Made by a program: the position numbers and the translations under genes
The notes under the pieces: generated by a model
The model's input: only the letters and a program-made list of their open reading frames with translations
Told to the model about the DNA's origin: nothing
Database searches by the model: none
Assembly (NCBI GenBank): GCA_003558415.1
Contig: PWLT01000441.1
Span: 1-7,118 of the forward strand
DNA length: 7,118 bases
Direction of reading: 5' to 3'
Source: Hyphomicrobiales bacterium
GTDB lineage: Bacteria; Pseudomonadota; Alphaproteobacteria; Rhodobacterales; Rhodobacteraceae
Shown: positions 4,947 through 7,118 of the stretch, piece after piece
How positions within the stretch are numbered: position 1 is the stretch's first letter
Layout of the letters: the number at the start of each line of letters is the position of its first letter

Positions 4947-6494
4947 TCAGCCGATGCGCTTGCCTGCCTCCACCGCTCCGCCCAGGCTGAGGCGATGCGC
5001 TTCGATCCAGCCGGGGATTTCCTCACCCGGCATGGGGCGGGCGATCGCGTAGCCCTGCACATGCGCGCAGCCGAGTTGCGCCAGCATGGCGTGTTCGCCC
5101 GCGGTCTCCACGCCTTCGGCGATGGTCTCCAGACCCAGGCGCTCGGCCATGGACAGGATGGCGGCCACGATCCGCTGCTGCGCGCGATCCTCGTCGAGGC
5201 GGGTGACGAAGCTGCGGTCGATCTTGATGCGGGTGACCGCGAATCGGCGGATATTCGTCATCGAGGCATGCCCGGTGCCGAAATCGTCGAGATCGATGCG
5301 ACAGCCGAGCTGCGACAGCCGGCCCAGCGTCTGCACGATCACATCGTCGGCGGCCTCGGCCACGACGGTTTCCAGAATCTCGACCGTCAGCCGCTCCGGC
5401 GCCAGTTCGTAGCGATCAAGCTCCCACTGCACCTTTTCGGGCAGGCGGGGGTTACGCAGCTCCTCGGGAGCGAAATTCACCGCCACGCTGGGAATGGCCA
5501 GCCCGGCCGCGTCCCAGCTTCGCAGCGCGCGGAGGGCGTGATTGAGCATCACCTCGCCCAGCCGCTCCGACAGGCCGGCATCCAGCAATTCAGGCAGGAA
5601 CTGGTCGGGGACCAGCACACCGCGATCCGGGTGCACCCAGCGCGCCAGCGCCTCCAGCCCCGAGATCTCGCCGGTATCGGTGGAGATCTGCGGTTGGTAG
5701 AAGGGCCTGACCTCCCCATTGTCGAGCGCGGGCGCGATGCGGCGACGCAGCGCGAGGAGATCGGCGCGCGCCTTGCGCATCTCTTCGGTATGGGCGCGGA
5801 TCGACCCGGCCCCGTTATGGCGCGCATCCTCGAGCGCCGAAAGCGCGGCGTCGAGCAGCGACTCGCCGTCCGGAGCCGGCGCGCGCGAGGAGAGGCAGAA
5901 TCCGATGGTGCAGGTGGCGTGAACGGTCCTGGCCTCCAGGCTGATGGGGTATTCCACCGCCTCCTGGATGCGCGCCGCGACCTGGAGCGCGCTTTCCAGA
6001 TCGGCGCGGCGCGATGGGGCGAGTACAACGGCGAAGCACGCCTCTTCCAGGCGGACGACCATGTCGTCGCCACGCAGGACACCCTGGATGCGCTCCGCAC
6101 TGCGGCGCAGGATCTCGCCACTGCCCGCGCTGCCATGTCGCCGCGCATCGGATGCGCCGGTTTCGACCAACAGGGCAATGCAGGCGGTGAGCAGCCCCTC
6201 TGCCGCCTCGCGCTCGAAATGCGCATCGATCCGGCGTATGGCCGCATCGCGCAGCGCCAGACCGGTGCAGGAATCGCGCGGCTCGGCATCGCGCGTGACC
6301 GGCGCGGGCGCAGCGAACAGCCCGCCGAGGGCATAGAGAAGCGGGATCACAAGCGCCGTGGCGATGAGCATGCTCTCGCCCCCCAGCCAATAGGCGCCGA
6401 GCGTCGCGGCAGGCAGGAACGCCAGCAACTCGGGCCGCCGGGCGAAGCGCAGCATCCGGGCGATGGCATCTGCGCGGAAACCGATACCGGGCAT
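4947..6494 (-). CDS. Membrane-anchored degenerate GGDEF / EAL c-di-GMP phosphodiesterase
   Basis: A 515-residue protein with two N-terminal membrane helices (about 22-38 and 42-61) joined by a loop of only a few residues, then two cytoplasmic domains. The GGDEF-type domain (about 74-240) keeps its opening motif (D74-SCTGLALR82). Its GGDEF signature is replaced by EEACF (150-154), so it should not make c-di-GMP, but RGDD (141-144) keeps the RxxD inhibitory-site spacing. The EAL domain (about 257-500) has every expected catalytic element: E281 in EALARW, N340, E372, D403 and D404 in DDFGTG, K424 in KIDRSF, E460 in AEGVE and Q480 in QGY. The likely reaction is hydrolysis of c-di-GMP to pGpG, perhaps tuned by ligand binding to the GGDEF-like domain. 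The ATG at 6494 has AGGTGAT (6506-6500) five nt upstream. It follows ttcA by 50 bp and precedes yidC by 242 bp. Its biological output is unknown. Confidence 0.92.
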   Translation of the reverse strand: MPGIGFRADAIARMLRFARRPELLAFLPAATLGAYWLGGESMLIATALVIPLLYALGGLFAAPAPVTRDAEPRDSCTGLALRDAAIRRIDAHFEREAAEGLLTACIALLVETGASDARRHGSAGSGEILRRSAERIQGVLRGDDMVVRLEEACFAVVLAPSRRADLESALQVAARIQEAVEYPISLEARTVHATCTIGFCLSSRAPAPDGESLLDAALSALEDARHNGAGSIRAHTEEMRKARADLLALRRRIAPALDNGEVRPFYQPQISTDTGEISGLEALARWVHPDRGVLVPDQFLPELLDAGLSERLGEVMLNHALRALRSWDAAGLAIPSVAVNFAPEELRNPRLPEKVQWELDRYELAPERLTVEILETVVAEAADDVIVQTLGRLSQLGCRIDLDDFGTGHASMTNIRRFAVTRIKIDRSFVTRLDEDRAQQRIVAAILSMAERLGLETIAEGVETAGEHAMLAQLGCAHVQGYAIARPMPGEEIPGWIEAHRLSLGGAVEAGKRIG

Positions 6495-6499
6495 GAGCG

Positions 6500-6540
6500 A
6501 TCACCTTCGATTGCCGGACGGGGGAATTCCGCCCGCAATC
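6500..6540 (-). promoter_or_regulatory. Hairpin abutting the Shine-Dalgarno of the EAL gene
   Basis: In the 50-bp gap between ttcA and the EAL gene, gattgc (6509-6514) pairs with gcaatc (6535-6540). After one bulged base (6515), 6516-6521 pairs with 6529-6534 around a 7-nt loop. The total is 12 pairs, one of them G-U. That pair becomes A-C on the opposite strand, so the fold favours the minus-strand transcript. The strong Shine-Dalgarno AGGTGAT (6506-6500) begins two nt after the hairpin. It could attenuate read-through from ttcA, stabilise the ttcA 3' end or modulate ribosome access. No U-tract follows it. Confidence 0.45.
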
Positions 6541-6544
6541 AACG

Positions 6545-7118
6545 TTAGCGCGAGGGGCTGATCGCTTCGTTAACGCCGCCGTCGCGATGGCGAGAATTTT
6601 CCTCAATTCCGACCGACCCTGAGGCCAGCGCGGCGAAATCGAAAAGCCCCGGGTCGAGAAGATGCGAAGGGCGCACATTCATCAGGGCGCGGAACATCAC
6701 CTGCCTCCGTCCGGGGCTGCGCGCCTCCCACTCGTCGAGCAGTTTCTTCACCTGCATCCGCTGCAGCCCCTCCTGGCTGCCGCACAGGTCACAGGGTATG
6801 ATCGGGTAATCCATCGCGCGGGCGAAACGCGCACAATCGACCTCCGCCACGAAGGCGAGCGGGCGCAGCACCTGCAGGTCCCCCTCCTCGTTGAGCAGCT
6901 TGGGCGGCATGGTCGCCAGCCGCCCGCCGTGAAAGAGGTTGAGGAAGAAGGTCTCGAGAATGTCGTCGCGGTGATGCCCGAGCACCACGGCCGAACACCC
7001 CTCCTCGCGCGCGATGCGGTAGAGGATCCCCCGACGCAGCCGCGAGCACAGCGCGCAATAGGTTCGCCCCTGCGGCACCTTGTCGGTAACGATCGAATAG
7101 GTGTCCTGATACTCGATA
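6545..7118 (-). CDS. ttcA: tRNA 2-thiocytidine synthetase TtcA, C-terminal part (partial)
   Basis: The frame is open to the right edge, with 190 residues visible; the N-terminus with the PP-loop (SGGKDS-type) ATP site lies outside. The enzyme adenylates and thiolates cytidine 32 of certain tRNAs, using a 4Fe-4S cluster. Visible evidence is [15 protein letters not shown] with the CxxC pair (visible C21 and C24), the [14 protein letters not shown] signature at about 47-60, [11 protein letters not shown] at about 64-74, and [18 protein letters not shown] with C109 and C112. That region supplies the third cluster cysteine in Ttc[13 protein letters not shown] near the C-terminus is also typical. 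About 30 residues after it (ending EAISPSR) look like an unconserved tail. The GTG at 7078 is an internal valine; residues before it ([13 protein letters not shown]) continue the family sequence. It ends in TAA and probably leads the EAL gene. Confidence 0.95.
   Translation of the reverse strand, partial: IEYQDTYSIVTDKVPQGRTYCALCSRLRRGILYRIAREEGCSAVVLGHHRDDILETFFLNLFHGGRLATMPPKLLNEEGDLQVLRPLAFVAEVDCARFARAMDYPIIPCDLCGSQEGLQRMQVKKLLDEWEARSPGRRQVMFRALMNVRPSHLLDPGLFDFAALASGSVGIEENSRHRDGGVNEAISPSR

Noticed and set aside
4833..6548. A 571-codon open frame on the plus strand opposite the EAL gene
   Set aside because: It is antisense to a gene with clear domain motifs. Its translation is rich in Arg, Gly, His and Ala with no recognisable domain. 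Long antisense frames are expected in high-GC coding DNA.
6569..6574. GTTAAC as a possible CtrA half-site upstream of the EAL gene
   Set aside because: The second TTAA half at the required spacing is missing, and the site lies inside ttcA coding sequence.
1..7118. Search for CRISPR arrays, IS ends, tRNA genes, phage or defence genes
   Set aside because: No regularly spaced repeats, transposase-like frames, tRNA cloverleaf or defence-type domains were seen; every long region is accounted for by core genes.

Overview
The window looks like chromosomal core DNA from a high-GC alphaproteobacterium, most probably of the Rhodobacterales/Rhodobacteraceae. The basis is recognition of the protein sequences (YidC, EngB, ArgB and TtcA in their alphaproteobacterial forms) and of the gene order, not a database search. 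GC content is very high throughout. I see no tRNA, rRNA, CRISPR array, transposase, integrase or phage gene.

Layout. Bases 1-243 (+) hold the last 80 codons of an ABC-transporter inner-membrane permease. It converges on everything else, which lies on the minus strand. Read in the direction of transcription, from right to left, the minus-strand genes are: ttcA (tRNA 2-thiocytidine synthetase, N-terminus beyond the right edge, 6545-7118); a two-TM protein with a degenerate GGDEF domain and an intact-looking EAL domain (4947-6494); a 242-bp very GC-rich spacer with a candidate promoter; yidC (membrane protein insertase, 2896-4704); a MOSC-domain protein (2126-2899) whose start overlaps the yidC stop as ATGA; engB/ysxC (ribosome-assembly GTPase, 1402-2058); and argB (N-acetylglutamate kinase, 374-1255).

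How the genes fit together. yidC-MOSC-engB-argB reads as a housekeeping operon covering membrane protein insertion, a molybdenum-cofactor-type sulfur-carrier domain, 50S assembly and arginine synthesis. It probably starts at a promoter around 4741-4769, although read-through from ttcA and the EAL gene is possible. The ttcA and EAL genes are separated by 50 bp that carry a 12-bp-stem hairpin directly before a good Shine-Dalgarno sequence. The gene pair may therefore be uncoupled or regulated at the RNA level.

I do not see a clear undescribed multi-gene system. The observations most worth following are the c-di-GMP protein in this housekeeping setting (dead GGDEF signature, retained RxxD inhibitory-site motif, complete EAL catalytic set), the tight yidC-MOSC coupling, and structured leaders before the EAL gene, engB and argB. 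The structured-RNA ideas are inferences from hand-drawn pairing in GC-rich DNA, where chance dyads are common.
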